A stretch of 64,000 bases of DNA from assembly GCF_008632125.1 (NCBI RefSeq), contig NZ_VWRN01000031.1, forward strand, positions 124,001-188,000, in the 5' to 3' direction. Source of the DNA: Cupriavidus cauae (GTDB lineage: Bacteria > Pseudomonadota > Gammaproteobacteria > Burkholderiales > Burkholderiaceae). Below the pieces are notes generated by a model. The model was not told the DNA's origin and searched no databases. It saw nothing but the letters and a program-made list of their open reading frames with translations. Made by a program: the position numbers and the translations under genes. Positions 8,335 to 16,880 of the stretch are shown here, piece after piece; position 1 is the stretch's first letter; every line of letters begins with the position of its first letter.

Positions 8335-9846
8335 TCAATTGGCCGCGTCGGCCACGCCCCGCATCGCCGAACGCCGCGACAGCCAGCGCAGCAGGCGCGG
8401 GACCACGACGACCGCCACCGTCAGCGCCAGGATCGAGGCCGAGATCGGATGGCGCAGGAACATCGTCCAGTCGCCCTGGCTGATCGACAGCGCGTTGCGC
8501 AGCTGCTTCTCGGCCATCGGCCCGAGGATCATGCCGACGATCACCGGCGCGGTCGGGAAGTCGAAGCGGCGCATCGCCATGCCGAGCAGGCCGATCAGGA
8601 ACAGCAGCAGCAGGTCGAAGGCCGACTGGCGGATGCCGTAGGCACCCAGACCCGCGAAGATCAGGATGCCGCCATAGAGCAGCGGCGTCGGGATGCGCAG
8701 CATGCGGACCCACAGGCCGATCGCCGGCAGGTTCAGCACCAGCAGCATCACGTTGCCGATATAGAGCGAGGCGAGCAGGCCCCAGACCAGGTCGCCCGAG
8801 GTCTGGAACAGCATCGGACCGGGCTGCAGGTTGTAGTTCTGGAACGCCGCCAGCATGATCGCCGTGGTGTTCGAGGTCGGGATGCCCAGCGTCAGCAGCG
8901 GCGCCAGCGTGGCGGTTACCGCGGCGTTGTTGGCCGCTTCGGGCCCGGCCACGCCCTCGATCGCGCCCTTGCCGAATTCCTCAGGATGCTTGCTCAGCTT
9001 CTTCTCGCTGGCATACGACAGGAAGGTCGGGATCTCGGCGCCGCCCGCCGGAATCAGCCCGAACGGAAAGCCGATGAAGGTGCCGCGCAGCCAGGCCGGG
9101 ATCGAACGCTTCCAGTCCGAGCGCGACATCATCACCTGCCCGACCTTGTTGAAGGTGCCCTCCGGCTGCGGGAAGAAGGCGTTGAACAGCGCCTCGCCGA
9201 CCGCGAACAGGCCGACCGCGACGACGACGATGTCGATGCCGTCGTACAGCTCCTGGATGCCCAGCGTGTAGCGGGTCTGGCCCGACAGCGAGTCCATGCC
9301 GATCAGGCCGATGCCCAGGCCCAGGAACAGGCTGGTCATGCCGCGCAGCAGCGAGGAGCCCAGCACGGCCGACACCGTGGTGAAGGCCAGCAGCATGATC
9401 ATGAAGTACTCGCCCGGACCGAACTGCAGCGCGACGTCGGCCGCGACCGGCGCGAACAGCGACAGCAGCACGGTGGCGATGGTGCCGGCGACGAAGGAGC
9501 CGATCGCCGCGGTGGCCAGCGCCGGACCGGCACGGCCGCGCTTGGCCATCAGGTTGCCTTCCATCGCGGTGATCATCGTCGACGACTCGCCCGGCGTGTT
9601 CATCAGGATCGAGGTGGTCGAGCCGCCGTACATCGCCCCGTAGTAGATGCCGGCGAACATGATCAGCGCCGCGGTCGGCTCGACCTTGGCGGTCAGCGGC
9701 AGCAGCATCGCCACCGTCAGCGCCGGGCCGATGCCGGGCAGCACGCCGATCGCGGTGCCCAGGAAGCAGCCGACCAGGGCCCACATCAGGTTCAGCGGCG
9801 TGATGGCGACGGCAAAGCCGTTCATCAGTTGATTCAGCGTATCCAT
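8335..9846 (-). CDS. tctA: Tripartite tricarboxylate transporter large permease TctA
   Basis: Large membrane subunit of a TTT-family secondary uptake system that takes up citrate-like or other organic acids delivered by a periplasmic receptor. The length of 503 residues with about twelve TM helices is typical. Landmarks are [17 protein letters not shown] near residue 35, [16 protein letters not shown] near 67, the duplicated glycine-rich motif [16 protein letters not shown] and [16 protein letters not shown]. It is the third gene of a tctC-tctB-tctA unit read leftwards, 45 bases after tctB. The tctDE regulators upstream most likely control it. Confidence 0.95.
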   Translation of the reverse strand: MDTLNQLMNGFAVAITPLNLMWALVGCFLGTAIGVLPGIGPALTVAMLLPLTAKVEPTAALIMFAGIYYGAMYGGSTTSILMNTPGESSTMITAMEGNLMAKRGRAGPALATAAIGSFVAGTIATVLLSLFAPVAADVALQFGPGEYFMIMLLAFTTVSAVLGSSLLRGMTSLFLGLGIGLIGMDSLSGQTRYTLGIQELYDGIDIVVVAVGLFAVGEALFNAFFPQPEGTFNKVGQVMMSRSDWKRSIPAWLRGTFIGFPFGLIPAGGAEIPTFLSYASEKKLSKHPEEFGKGAIEGVAGPEAANNAAVTATLAPLLTLGIPTSNTTAIMLAAFQNYNLQPGPMLFQTSGDLVWGLLASLYIGNVMLLVLNLPAIGLWVRMLRIPTPLLYGGILIFAGLGAYGIRQSAFDLLLLFLIGLLGMAMRRFDFPTAPVIVGMILGPMAEKQLRNALSISQGDWTMFLRHPISASILALTVAVVVVPRLLRWLSRRSAMRGVADAAN

Positions 9847-9891
9847 TTGCGTGTCTCCGGCCTTGCAGGCCCGCGATTTAGAGGCCGCGAT

Positions 9892-10365
9892 TTACAGGCC
9901 GACGATCGGCAGCAGCGGCAGGTTGATGCCGAGCAGGAAATCGAACAGCAACCACATCGGCACCGTGATCGCCAGCCCGATCAGCGCGTCGCGGACGACG
10001 CGGCGGCTGCCGTAGCCGCGCGCGACGCAGACCATCAGCAGCGTGGACGCCAGCACGAAGCCCAGCGTGCCGATCAGCGCCATGTTCAGCAGCAGGCCGG
10101 CGGCAACCCACAACAGGCCGCGCAGGCTGTGCGGCTGCGACGGCAGCTCGGCGTCCTCCTCGGGCATCGCCCGAAAGCCGCCGCGCACGCCCTGCCAGGT
10201 CAGCAGCGCGCCGCAGATGGCCAGGCCCACGCCGACCAGCGTGGGAACGAAACGCGGCGACAGGCCGGCGTAGCCGGATTCGCCCGAGATGCCGCCCAGG
10301 CCGGCGAAGAAGCAGGCCGACAGCAACAGCACGACGATGCCGATGGCAGTGTGGGAAGGTTTCAC
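9892..10365 (-). CDS. tctB: Tripartite tricarboxylate transporter small permease TctB
   Basis: Small membrane subunit of the TTT transporter, 157 residues with four TM helices. The first runs through IGIVVLLLSACFFAGLG, and the last pair surrounds a short loop near VARGYGSRRVVRDALIG. The start is a GTG at 10365 with GGAG six bases upstream. It lies between tctC and tctA. The 210-base gap to tctC is GC-rich and could form stem-loops that lower permease expression relative to the receptor, as is common in such operons. That last point is inference. Confidence 0.9.
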   Translation of the reverse strand: MKPSHTAIGIVVLLLSACFFAGLGGISGESGYAGLSPRFVPTLVGVGLAICGALLTWQGVRGGFRAMPEEDAELPSQPHSLRGLLWVAAGLLLNMALIGTLGFVLASTLLMVCVARGYGSRRVVRDALIGLAITVPMWLLFDFLLGINLPLLPIVGL

Positions 10366-10575
10366 GATGGGCTCCGGATCGAGGCCGGATGCGGGGTGCG
10401 CATCCGGCGGGGCGGAAAACGAACGGGCCGCGGTCCGGGAGGCCGCGGCGCCGGGGCAGCTGTCAGGTCCAGATCGGCCGGTAGGGCGGAAGGGCCGGAA
10501 CGGCCGAATGGACCGGGTCGACAGGAAAGGCGCGCAAGGCGGGGAAGGCGAAAAATCCCCGAGGCCGCGACGGCC

Positions 10576-11541
10576 TTACTTGGCCACGCCCAGTTCGCGC
10601 AGCATCGCGCCCAGGCGGGCCGATTCGGCGTCCACGAACTTGCCGAACTCGTCGCCGGTCAGCAGGAACGGCGTCCAGTCGTTCTTGGCCAGCGCCTGCT
10701 TCCACGACGGCGATTCGGTCGCCTTGACCACCGCGTCGATCAGCGCCTTGCGCTGCTCGGGGGTGATGCCCGGCGCGCCATAGACGCCGCGCCAGTTGTA
10801 GATCTCGACGTTGATGCCCTGCTCCTTCAGCGTCGGGATATCGGCGACGCGGTCCTTCGAGGTCACCGCCAGCGCGCGCATCTTGCCGCTCTTGATGAAG
10901 GGCAGGAACTCGGACACGCCGGCGATGCCGGCCGTCACGTGGCCGCCCAGCACCGAGGCCGAGGCCTCGCCGCCGCCCTGGAAGGGCACGTAGTTGATGC
11001 GCTTCGGATCGACGCCGATGTCCTTGGCGATCAGGCCCGCCAGGATATGGTCGATCGAACCCTTGGAGCCACCGCCCCAGCTGACGCTGCCCGGATTGGC
11101 CTTGAGCTGCGCGGTCAGGTCCTTGATCGACTTGATCGGCGAGCTGGCCGGCACGGTGATCACCATCGTGTCGGTGAACAGCCGCGCCACCGGGGTGGCG
11201 TTCTTCAGCGTGACCGGCGGCTTGTTGGTCTCGATCGCGCCGACCATCACCGCGCCGGTGACCAGCAGCGCGTTGGGATTGCCCTTGTCGGTGTTGACGA
11301 ACTGGGTCAGGCCGATGGTGCCGCCCGCGCCGCCGCGGTTGTCGTACGAGGCCGACTTGGCCACGCCGGCGGACACCATCGCGGCGCCCAGCGTGCGCCC
11401 GGCCTGGTCCCAGCCGCCGCCGGGGTTGGCGCCGATCATGAACTTGGCGGTGTCGACGGCGAAGGCCGGGCCGGCCGCCACGGCGGCGCCGATCAGGGCA
11501 AATTGGAAAAGGCGGGGAAGTCGGACGAGGGTGCGGCGCAT
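10576..11541 (-). CDS. tctC: TctC/Bug periplasmic substrate-binding receptor
   Basis: Periplasmic solute receptor of the Bug family. A Sec signal peptide ends at AGPAFA (about residue 28). The mature protein opens with KFMIGANPGGGWDQAGRTL, the ligand-loop region of TctC-type receptors. Further landmarks are YDNRGGAGGTIGL and VSWGGGSKGSIDHILAGLI. At 321 residues it has normal length. It is the first gene of the tctCBA unit, with AGGAG seven bases before the ATG. This receptor resembles the citrate/tricarboxylate TctC subgroup more than the generic Bug paralogues, but the ligand cannot be fixed from sequence alone. Confidence 0.94.
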   Translation of the reverse strand: MRRTLVRLPRLFQFALIGAAVAAGPAFAVDTAKFMIGANPGGGWDQAGRTLGAAMVSAGVAKSASYDNRGGAGGTIGLTQFVNTDKGNPNALLVTGAVMVGAIETNKPPVTLKNATPVARLFTDTMVITVPASSPIKSIKDLTAQLKANPGSVSWGGGSKGSIDHILAGLIAKDIGVDPKRINYVPFQGGGEASASVLGGHVTAGIAGVSEFLPFIKSGKMRALAVTSKDRVADIPTLKEQGINVEIYNWRGVYGAPGITPEQRKALIDAVVKATESPSWKQALAKNDWTPFLLTGDEFGKFVDAESARLGAMLRELGVAK

Positions 11542-11631
11542 GGCGTCTCCTGCTTGCGATATCGTGGTTTTATCGTTCAGTGGCCGCTTGTACGGCCATG
11601 GCGGCGATTCTAGGAGCCGGAAACTGTCAAT

Positions 11632-11652
11632 AAGCTGTCAAAACGACAGCTT
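11632..11652. promoter_or_regulatory. Inverted repeat upstream of tctC (candidate TctD site)
   Basis: Perfect 8-bp arms AAGCTGTC and GACAGCTT with a five-base spacer, plus a further direct copy of CTGTCAA at 11624-11630. It lies about 90 bases before the tctC start and just after tctE. On the minus strand these repeats supply TTGACA-like elements upstream of TAGAAT (11609-11614). That is the right place for binding by the TctD response regulator. Confidence 0.55.
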
Positions 11653-11818
11653 TTGGACTGGGGTTTACGCGGATCGGGTGGAGGCGGCGAGCCGGTGCCG
11701 GCGGGGTGTCGGGCGGGTAGTGCCCGCTCGTTGCGTCGGCTTGCCGTGCCGGCTTCCTGCGTTCGGCGCAAGCGTCCGCCCGCCGCGTTCGCCCAACGCG
11801 TCGGCCCGCTGCCTCCGC

Positions 11819-13408
11819 CTACGTATCGCCCACCAGCGGCAGCCGCAACTCGGCCCGCAGTCCCCGCCCCTGGCGGGCCTCGTGCAGCGTCACGCTGCCG
11901 CCGAAGCGCGCCGCCATCTCGCGCGAGATCGCCAGGCCCAGGCCCGAGCCGGGCTCGTCGTGGCCGACGCGGCGATAGAACCGCGCGAACACCTGCTCGC
12001 GTTCCTCGGCCGGAATGCCGGGGCCGTCGTCCTCGACCGCGAGGCAGGCGCTGTCGCGCTCGCGCGCGGCCGACAGCGTGATACGGCTGCCGCGCGGCGA
12101 ATACTGGATCGCGTTGTGGACCAGGTTGGCCAGCGCCTCGCGCAGCAGCGCCGCGTCGGCGCGCACCGGCAGCGGCTGGCCGCCGCCGTCCTCCCAGCCG
12201 AAGTCCTGCTGCTTGGCGCGCGCCAGCGGCAGATAGTCGAGCGCGACCTGGCCGGCCACGGCGGCGGCGTCGATCACGGTGTCGGGCACGGCCGCTTGGC
12301 CGCCCGCTTGGCCCGCCTCGGCGGCCTGCGCCTCGTGCTGGCGTACCCGCGCCAGCGCCAGCAACTGGTTGGCCAGGCGCGAGGCCTGTTCCAGCTGCGA
12401 CACGATGCCGTCGACCGCCTCGCGCGCGGGGGCCGCGTCCCCGTCCCCGCTGCCGTCGAGCTGACGGCGGGCGAACTCCGCCTGCGTCTTCAGGATTGCC
12501 AGCGGCGTGCGCAGCTGGTGCGCGGCATCGGCGATGAACTGCGCCTGGGCCTGCGCCATCGCCGCCGAGCGCGACACGTGCCGGTTGACCGCATCGACCA
12601 GCGGCCGCACCTCGGCCGGTACCGGGCCGACCGCGAGTGGCGTCAGGTCGTCCGGCGTGCGCGCTTCGACATCGTCGCGCACGCGCTTGAGCGGGCGCAG
12701 CACGAAGGTCACGCCGCCCACCAGGATCAGCGCGCTCGCCACGATCAGCAGTGCGTCGCGCGCCAGCGTGTTGCGCCATACGGCGCCGACCAGCGCCGCG
12801 CGCGGCTCGGCCGATTCGGCGACCTGGATGATCACGCGCATGTGGGCGTCGGGCCGGTAGACCGGGCGTGCCATCGCGGCGATGCGCACCGGTGCGTCGC
12901 GATAGACCGCGTCGTAATAGCGCGGCACGTTGTTGGCCAGCGTGCCGCGCGGCAGCGGCAGGTCGTCGTAGCCGGTCACGGTCTCGATGGCGCCCTCGCG
13001 TTCCAGCGCGACGCGATAGAACACGCGCGTCTGCGCCGCGGTCTCGAACATCTCCATGGCGGCGTCGGGCAGCGTCAGCTGCACGGTCTCGCCGGCCATG
13101 CCGATCGCGTTGTCGATCGCGCGCACCGAGCCGAACAGCGAGCGGTCGTAGGCGGTATTGGCGGCGTCGCGCAGCGTGCCGTAGGTCAGCCAGCTGTCGA
13201 GCGCCATCATCGCCGCCAGCGCCGGCAGCAGCAGCACCAGCAGCTGGCGGCGCAGGCTGCCGCGCAACCAGCGGCGCAGGGGACCGCTTCGGGGTCCACT
13301 TTGATGGCCATGGCGGTGATCACTGCGGTGACCACTGCCATGATCGCGCGGGGGACCACTTCGAGGATCGCCCCGAAGTTCGCCCCGCGGCCCGTCCGGC
13401 GCGCTCAA
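11819..13408 (-). CDS. tctE: Sensor histidine kinase TctE
   Basis: Membrane sensor kinase of the tricarboxylate-uptake two-component system. TM1 is in [20 protein letters not shown], followed by a periplasmic 2CSK-type domain of about 140 residues, TM2 near [18 protein letters not shown] and HAMP. The phosphoacceptor box is [19 protein letters not shown], and the N and G boxes are [20 protein letters not shown] and [12 protein letters not shown]. No ATG lies at a sensible place. TTG at 13408 overlaps the tctD stop (TTGA) and has GGAGG seven bases upstream, so it is preferred. TTG at 13267 is the alternative and would remove an odd His/Arg/Ser-rich N-terminal stretch of 47 residues. Confidence 0.88.
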   Translation of the reverse strand: MSAPDGPRGELRGDPRSGPPRDHGSGHRSDHRHGHQSGPRSGPLRRWLRGSLRRQLLVLLLPALAAMMALDSWLTYGTLRDAANTAYDRSLFGSVRAIDNAIGMAGETVQLTLPDAAMEMFETAAQTRVFYRVALEREGAIETVTGYDDLPLPRGTLANNVPRYYDAVYRDAPVRIAAMARPVYRPDAHMRVIIQVAESAEPRAALVGAVWRNTLARDALLIVASALILVGGVTFVLRPLKRVRDDVEARTPDDLTPLAVGPVPAEVRPLVDAVNRHVSRSAAMAQAQAQFIADAAHQLRTPLAILKTQAEFARRQLDGSGDGDAAPAREAVDGIVSQLEQASRLANQLLALARVRQHEAQAAEAGQAGGQAAVPDTVIDAAAVAGQVALDYLPLARAKQQDFGWEDGGGQPLPVRADAALLREALANLVHNAIQYSPRGSRITLSAARERDSACLAVEDDGPGIPAEEREQVFARFYRRVGHDEPGSGLGLAISREMAARFGGSVTLHEARQGRGLRAELRLPLVGDT

Positions 13409-14079
13409 GCGGCGGCCTCCGCTTCGAGCAGATAGCCGAAGCCGCGCAGCGTGACGATGGTCACGCCGTGGCCGGACAGCTTCTTGCGCAGCCGGTAGAT
13501 TAGCACCTCGATGGCATCGGGATTGACGTCGGCGTCGAGCGAAAACACCTTGTCGAGCAGTTGCGCCTTGGTCAGCGGCTGGCCGCTGCGGGCCAGCAGC
13601 GCGCCGAGCAGCGTCGATTCGCGCGGGGTCAGCGCCAGCGGCGCGCCGTCCAGCGTGAAGCTGCGCGTCTCGCCGTCGAATACCAGCGCGCCGCATTGCA
13701 GGCGCGGATGGGCGCGGCCGCGGCTGCGGCGGATCAGCGCCAGGATGCGGGCCTCGAGTTCGGCCAGCGCGAAGGGCTTGGGCAGGTAGTCGTCGGCGCC
13801 GAGATTCAGGCCGCGCACGCGTTCGTCGAGGGTGTCCTGCGCGGTCAGGATCAGCACCGGCGTGCGGTCGTCGCGGCCGCGCATCGCCTTGAGCACCGAC
13901 AGGCCGTCCTTGCCGGGCAGGCGCAGGTCCAGCACCACGGCGTCGTATTCCTCGGCCTGCAGGCGCGCGTCGGCGAGCAGGCCATCGGCCACGTGCTCGA
14001 CCACGAAGCCGCCCTGCTCCAGCGCACGCGCCACCCAGTGCGCGAGTTCGGTTTCGTCTTCGACCAGCAGAATGCGCAT
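13405..14079 (-). CDS. tctD: OmpR-family response regulator TctD
   Basis: DNA-binding response regulator of 224 residues. The receiver domain holds the acidic pair ED at 8-9 (LLVEDETE), the phosphoacceptor D51 (VVLDLRLPG), a threonine in LILTAQD and K in LPKPFAL. A winged-helix output domain follows (LTPRESTLLGALLARSGQPL, then VEVLIYRLRKKL-like recognition). It is coupled to tctE by a TTGA overlap and lies upstream of tctC on the same strand. The family role is activation of tctCBA in response to external tricarboxylates. Confidence 0.93.
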   Translation of the reverse strand: MRILLVEDETELAHWVARALEQGGFVVEHVADGLLADARLQAEEYDAVVLDLRLPGKDGLSVLKAMRGRDDRTPVLILTAQDTLDERVRGLNLGADDYLPKPFALAELEARILALIRRSRGRAHPRLQCGALVFDGETRSFTLDGAPLALTPRESTLLGALLARSGQPLTKAQLLDKVFSLDADVNPDAIEVLIYRLRKKLSGHGVTIVTLRGFGYLLEAEAAA

Positions 14080-14242
14080 GCCGGCCTCCTGCCGGAGTTG
14101 GAACGCGGAAATAGGATGTCTGACGGAGGCGGAAATCGCCGCGGATTGCCGACGAAGGCCGGCCCGCGCGAGCCCGGCGTCGCCGTATCTTTGGCGGACG
14201 CTGTCGCCATGCGGGCGTGGACTCGTGCCCGATCCGGGCGCC

Positions 14243-14248
14243 TATAAT
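14243..14248 (+). promoter_or_regulatory. -10 element of the binding-protein gene
   Basis: A consensus TATAAT stands 90 bases before the ATG at 14338 in otherwise very GC-rich DNA between the divergent tctD and binding-protein genes. No good -35 is visible at 17 bp, so an activator is likely. Confidence 0.5.
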
Positions 14249-14337
14249 ACCGCTCCACCGTCGCGCCGGTTTGCCGCTTCCGCGCGCTGCCGCGACACCG
14301 TCCGCGCCCTGCCCGCTTGCCCGTCCTGCCGCCCTCC

Positions 14338-15543
14338 ATGCCCGCCGATCCGACCGCGCCAGCCGAGCGCGGCGACCCGCCCTCCGCGCTGCGCCGCCGC
14401 TTGCTGGCGGGCGCCGGCGCGCTGGCCTGGCAAGGCGCGTTCGCGGCGACCGGCACGGGGTCCGGCACCGGGTCCGGCACTGCGCCCGGCCCCGCGCCGA
14501 ACCCGCCTGCCCCGCCGCCTGGCTATCCGGCCGACTATCCCCAGATCATCGCGCGCGCCCAGCGCGAGGGCATGGTCACGGTCTATGCCTCGACCGACGA
14601 GGACGTTGCGCGGCCGCTGCTCAATGCCTTCGAGGCGCGTTTTCCCGGCGTCAAGGTCGCCTATCACGACCTGAACACGATCGAGCTGAACCAGCGTTTC
14701 CTTGCCGAGTCCGCGCAGCCGGTCCGCGCCGACCATGCCGACGTGCTGTGGAGCACCGCGATGGACCTGCAGATCAAGCTGGTCAACGACGGCCACGCGC
14801 TGCACTACCCCTCGCCCGAGCGCGCGGGGCTGCCGGGCTGGGCGAGCTGGCGCGAGGAAGCCTGGGGCACCACCTTCGAGCCGGCGGTGATCGTCTACAA
14901 CCGCCGCCATTTCGACGGCATGCCGGTGCCGCGCAGCCGCAGCGCGCTGGCGCGGCTGCTGCAGGACAACGCAACGCGCTGGCGCGGCCGCGTGGTGACC
15001 TACGACATCGAGCGCTCGGGCGTGGGCTATCTGCTGGCGCAGCAGGACGCGCGCATGGGCGGCGAATTCTGGTATCTGGCGCAGGCGCTGGGACGCGCCG
15101 GCGTGCGGCTGTCGGCGTCGACCGCCGACATGGTCGAATCGGTGGCCAGCGGCGAACTGGTGCTGGCCTACAACCTGCTGGGTTCGTACGCGCTGTCGCT
15201 GATGGAGCGCGGCGCGGCGATCGGCGTGGTGGCGCCGAGCGACTACACGCTGGTGATGTCGCGCGTGGCCTTCATCGCCCGCCGTGCGCCGCATCCGTGG
15301 GCGGCGCGGCTATGGCTGGATTTCCTGCTGTCGCGCGAGGGGCAGGCGCTGCTGGCGCGCTCGGCCTCGCGGCTCTATACGATCCGCACCGATACGAAGA
15401 GCGGCCACACCGCGGCGGCGCTGGCCGAGCGGCTGGGCTACGCGTTCAAGCCGATCAGCGTCGGCCCGGGCCTGCTGGCCGCGCAGGACACGCTGCGCAA
15501 GCAGGCCTTCCTGGCGCGCTGGCGCGAGGCGATGAAGGGGTGA
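14338..15543 (+). CDS. Orphan ABC-type extracellular solute-binding protein
   Basis: Periplasmic binding protein of the iron/2-aminoethylphosphonate-type family (SBP_bac fold). The N-terminus has a twin-arginine-like segment RRRLLAGAGALAWQGAFAATG and then a Gly/Thr/Pro linker. The mature domain begins near YPADYPQIIARAQREGMVTV with the motif VYASTDED, and further landmarks are FPGVKVAYHDLNT and WSTAMDLQIKLVNDG. The ATG at 14338 is preferred over an in-frame TTG at 14317. No permease or ATPase gene accompanies it. It is divergent from tctDE. Its position suggests a ligand-presenting partner for the TctE sensor rather than a transport subunit, which is inference. Confidence 0.82.
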   Translation: MPADPTAPAERGDPPSALRRRLLAGAGALAWQGAFAATGTGSGTGSGTAPGPAPNPPAPPPGYPADYPQIIARAQREGMVTVYASTDEDVARPLLNAFEARFPGVKVAYHDLNTIELNQRFLAESAQPVRADHADVLWSTAMDLQIKLVNDGHALHYPSPERAGLPGWASWREEAWGTTFEPAVIVYNRRHFDGMPVPRSRSALARLLQDNATRWRGRVVTYDIERSGVGYLLAQQDARMGGEFWYLAQALGRAGVRLSASTADMVESVASGELVLAYNLLGSYALSLMERGAAIGVVAPSDYTLVMSRVAFIARRAPHPWAARLWLDFLLSREGQALLARSASRLYTIRTDTKSGHTAAALAERLGYAFKPISVGPGLLAAQDTLRKQAFLARWREAMKG

Positions 15544-15604
15544 GGTCCGCACGAAGGTAGATGCGGGCCAATGCAGGGAGATGCGGTGGATGCGCTGCGG
15601 CGCG

Positions 15605-16318
15605 TCAGCCGCCCGAACACTGCTGGACCTTGAGCCGCAAGGCCGCCATTTCCTCGTCCAGCTTGGCCATCGGCCGCGGCACATAGCCCTTGCGCAGCGA
15701 GGGCGCGAGGCGCAGCGTGTCGACGAAGACATCGGCGAGCCGTTCCGCGTCGGCATTCAGGTCGAAGTCGCCCGGCGCGAACAGCCAGTGGGCCAGCACG
15801 CCGCCGATGGCGGCATGGAAGGCGTTGACCGCCAGGTCCAGGTCGAGGTCGGCCGACAGCTGGCCGCGCTCGACCGCGAGGCGCAGGTGCTCGCGCATCT
15901 TCAGCAGCCCCTGCTCGTGCGACTGGCGCTGGCGCTCCAGGATCGCGCCGTTGTCGTCCACCATCTCGCACTTGTGGAATACGATCTCGAACACGCGCCG
16001 CCATTGCGGATTGACCACCGTCTCGCGGAACACCAGCGCGACGATGTCGCGGATGCCGCCGAGCGGGTCTTCCTGGCTGGCGATCCGCTCCGGTTCGCAC
16101 AGCGCCTCGACCGGCAGATGCACGCGGTCGCACATGGCGGCGAACAGATCGCTCTTGTTCTTGAAATGCCAGTAGATGGCGCCCCGGGTCACGCCGGCGG
16201 CTTCGGCGATATCGGCCAGCGAGGGCCGGGCCACCCCACGCGCATGGAACACGGCCTCGGCCGCGTCGAGGATGCGATGTCGCGTCTCGAGGGCTTCTTC
16301 CTTGGTACGTCTGGCCAT
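15605..16318 (-). CDS. TetR-family repressor of the efflux operon (AcrR/TtgR type)
   Basis: Cytoplasmic drug-sensing repressor of 237 residues. The N-terminal HTH is TRHRILDAAEAVFHARGVAR followed by SLADIAEAAGVTRGAIYWHF, the recognition helix being nearly identical to AcrR, TtgR and MexL-type repressors. The C-terminal helical domain (from about residue 60) is the ligand pocket and matches the AcrR-type TetR_C family. It is divergent from the adaptor-RND-OMF operon, and the 562-base gap holds an AcrR-like operator. Control of that operon and of itself is therefore expected. Confidence 0.92.
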   Translation of the reverse strand: MARRTKEEALETRHRILDAAEAVFHARGVARPSLADIAEAAGVTRGAIYWHFKNKSDLFAAMCDRVHLPVEALCEPERIASQEDPLGGIRDIVALVFRETVVNPQWRRVFEIVFHKCEMVDDNGAILERQRQSHEQGLLKMREHLRLAVERGQLSADLDLDLAVNAFHAAIGGVLAHWLFAPGDFDLNADAERLADVFVDTLRLAPSLRKGYVPRPMAKLDEEMAALRLKVQQCSGG

Positions 16319-16581
16319 AAGCGGTGTCTTCAGTGGGCGGTGGGGACAAATGGGACGGCTTCGCCCGGGATCGGGGCGGCGGCGCGCGGTCGCCGGCCAG
16401 CCACGAAAGAAACGAATCCGTCACGAAACTGCGATACCACTGGACTTCCTGCCTCTGTTTTGCTGCGGTGCGACGGGCGGCATGCTAACCGATCCGGGTC
16501 ACACCCGCATATGCGGGCGATGCCCGACTGCAAAAGGGGACGGGCAAGAGACAGGCCATCCTTGCGGTGCAATATTTCTCT

Positions 16582-16605
16582 TACATACATGCTTGAATGT
16601 ATATA
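16582..16605. promoter_or_regulatory. AcrR-like operator
   Basis: A 24-bp imperfect palindrome with left arm TACATACAT and right arm AATGTATATA. It differs from the E. coli AcrR operator pattern (TACATACAT, five bases, AATGTATGTA) mainly in the spacer and one arm base. A candidate plus-strand promoter, TTGCGG (16562-16567) and ATACAT (16585-16590) with 17 bp between, overlaps it, so repressor binding would block polymerase. Confidence 0.8.
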
Positions 16606-16766
16606 TACTACGCGCTAGCCACAATTTGGACCAGCCCCGCGCATCTTTCTACCAAGAGACCTTGACCATTCGGGTCCTGCGGGCTGCATGTTGTGACGCA
16701 TACGCGACCATCTGTCGCAATCCATACGGCACCATTGCGGTTTGTGGCTAGTATTGTTCTTTTTCT

Positions 16767-16836
16767 CCACGACGGTCCGTCGTGGGGTTCTGCCGCACAG
16801 GACGTCCACGCCGGCCCCTTAGCTCTGGGCCGGCGT
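16767..16836 (+). promoter_or_regulatory. Two hairpins in the efflux operon leader
   Basis: First hairpin 16767-16785: stem CCACGAC/GTCGTGG with a five-base loop. Second hairpin 16808-16836: perfect 10-bp stem ACGCCGGCCC/GGGCCGGCGT with a nine-base loop. It ends 44 bases before the adaptor ATG. Neither is followed by a T run, so they look like leader structure rather than terminators. Confidence 0.45.
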
Positions 16837-16880
16837 TTGGCGTATCCGGCCGATCTCAAATTGCCATCACGGGGTTATCG

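Larger units (their letters stand above)
16319..16880. other. Regulatory gap between tetR and the efflux operon
   Basis: 562 bases without a credible gene. It is less GC-rich than its surroundings around 16560-16760. It contains the AcrR-like operator and two hairpins in the presumed leader of the efflux operon, annotated separately. Short open frames here lack ribosome binding sites and conserved content. Confidence 0.7.

Noticed and set aside
8269..11613. Very long plus-strand open frame opposite the tct genes
   Set aside because: Arg/Gln/His/Ala-rich antisense frame with no domain. The minus-strand tctA, tctB and tctC genes on the opposite strand have clear family motifs.
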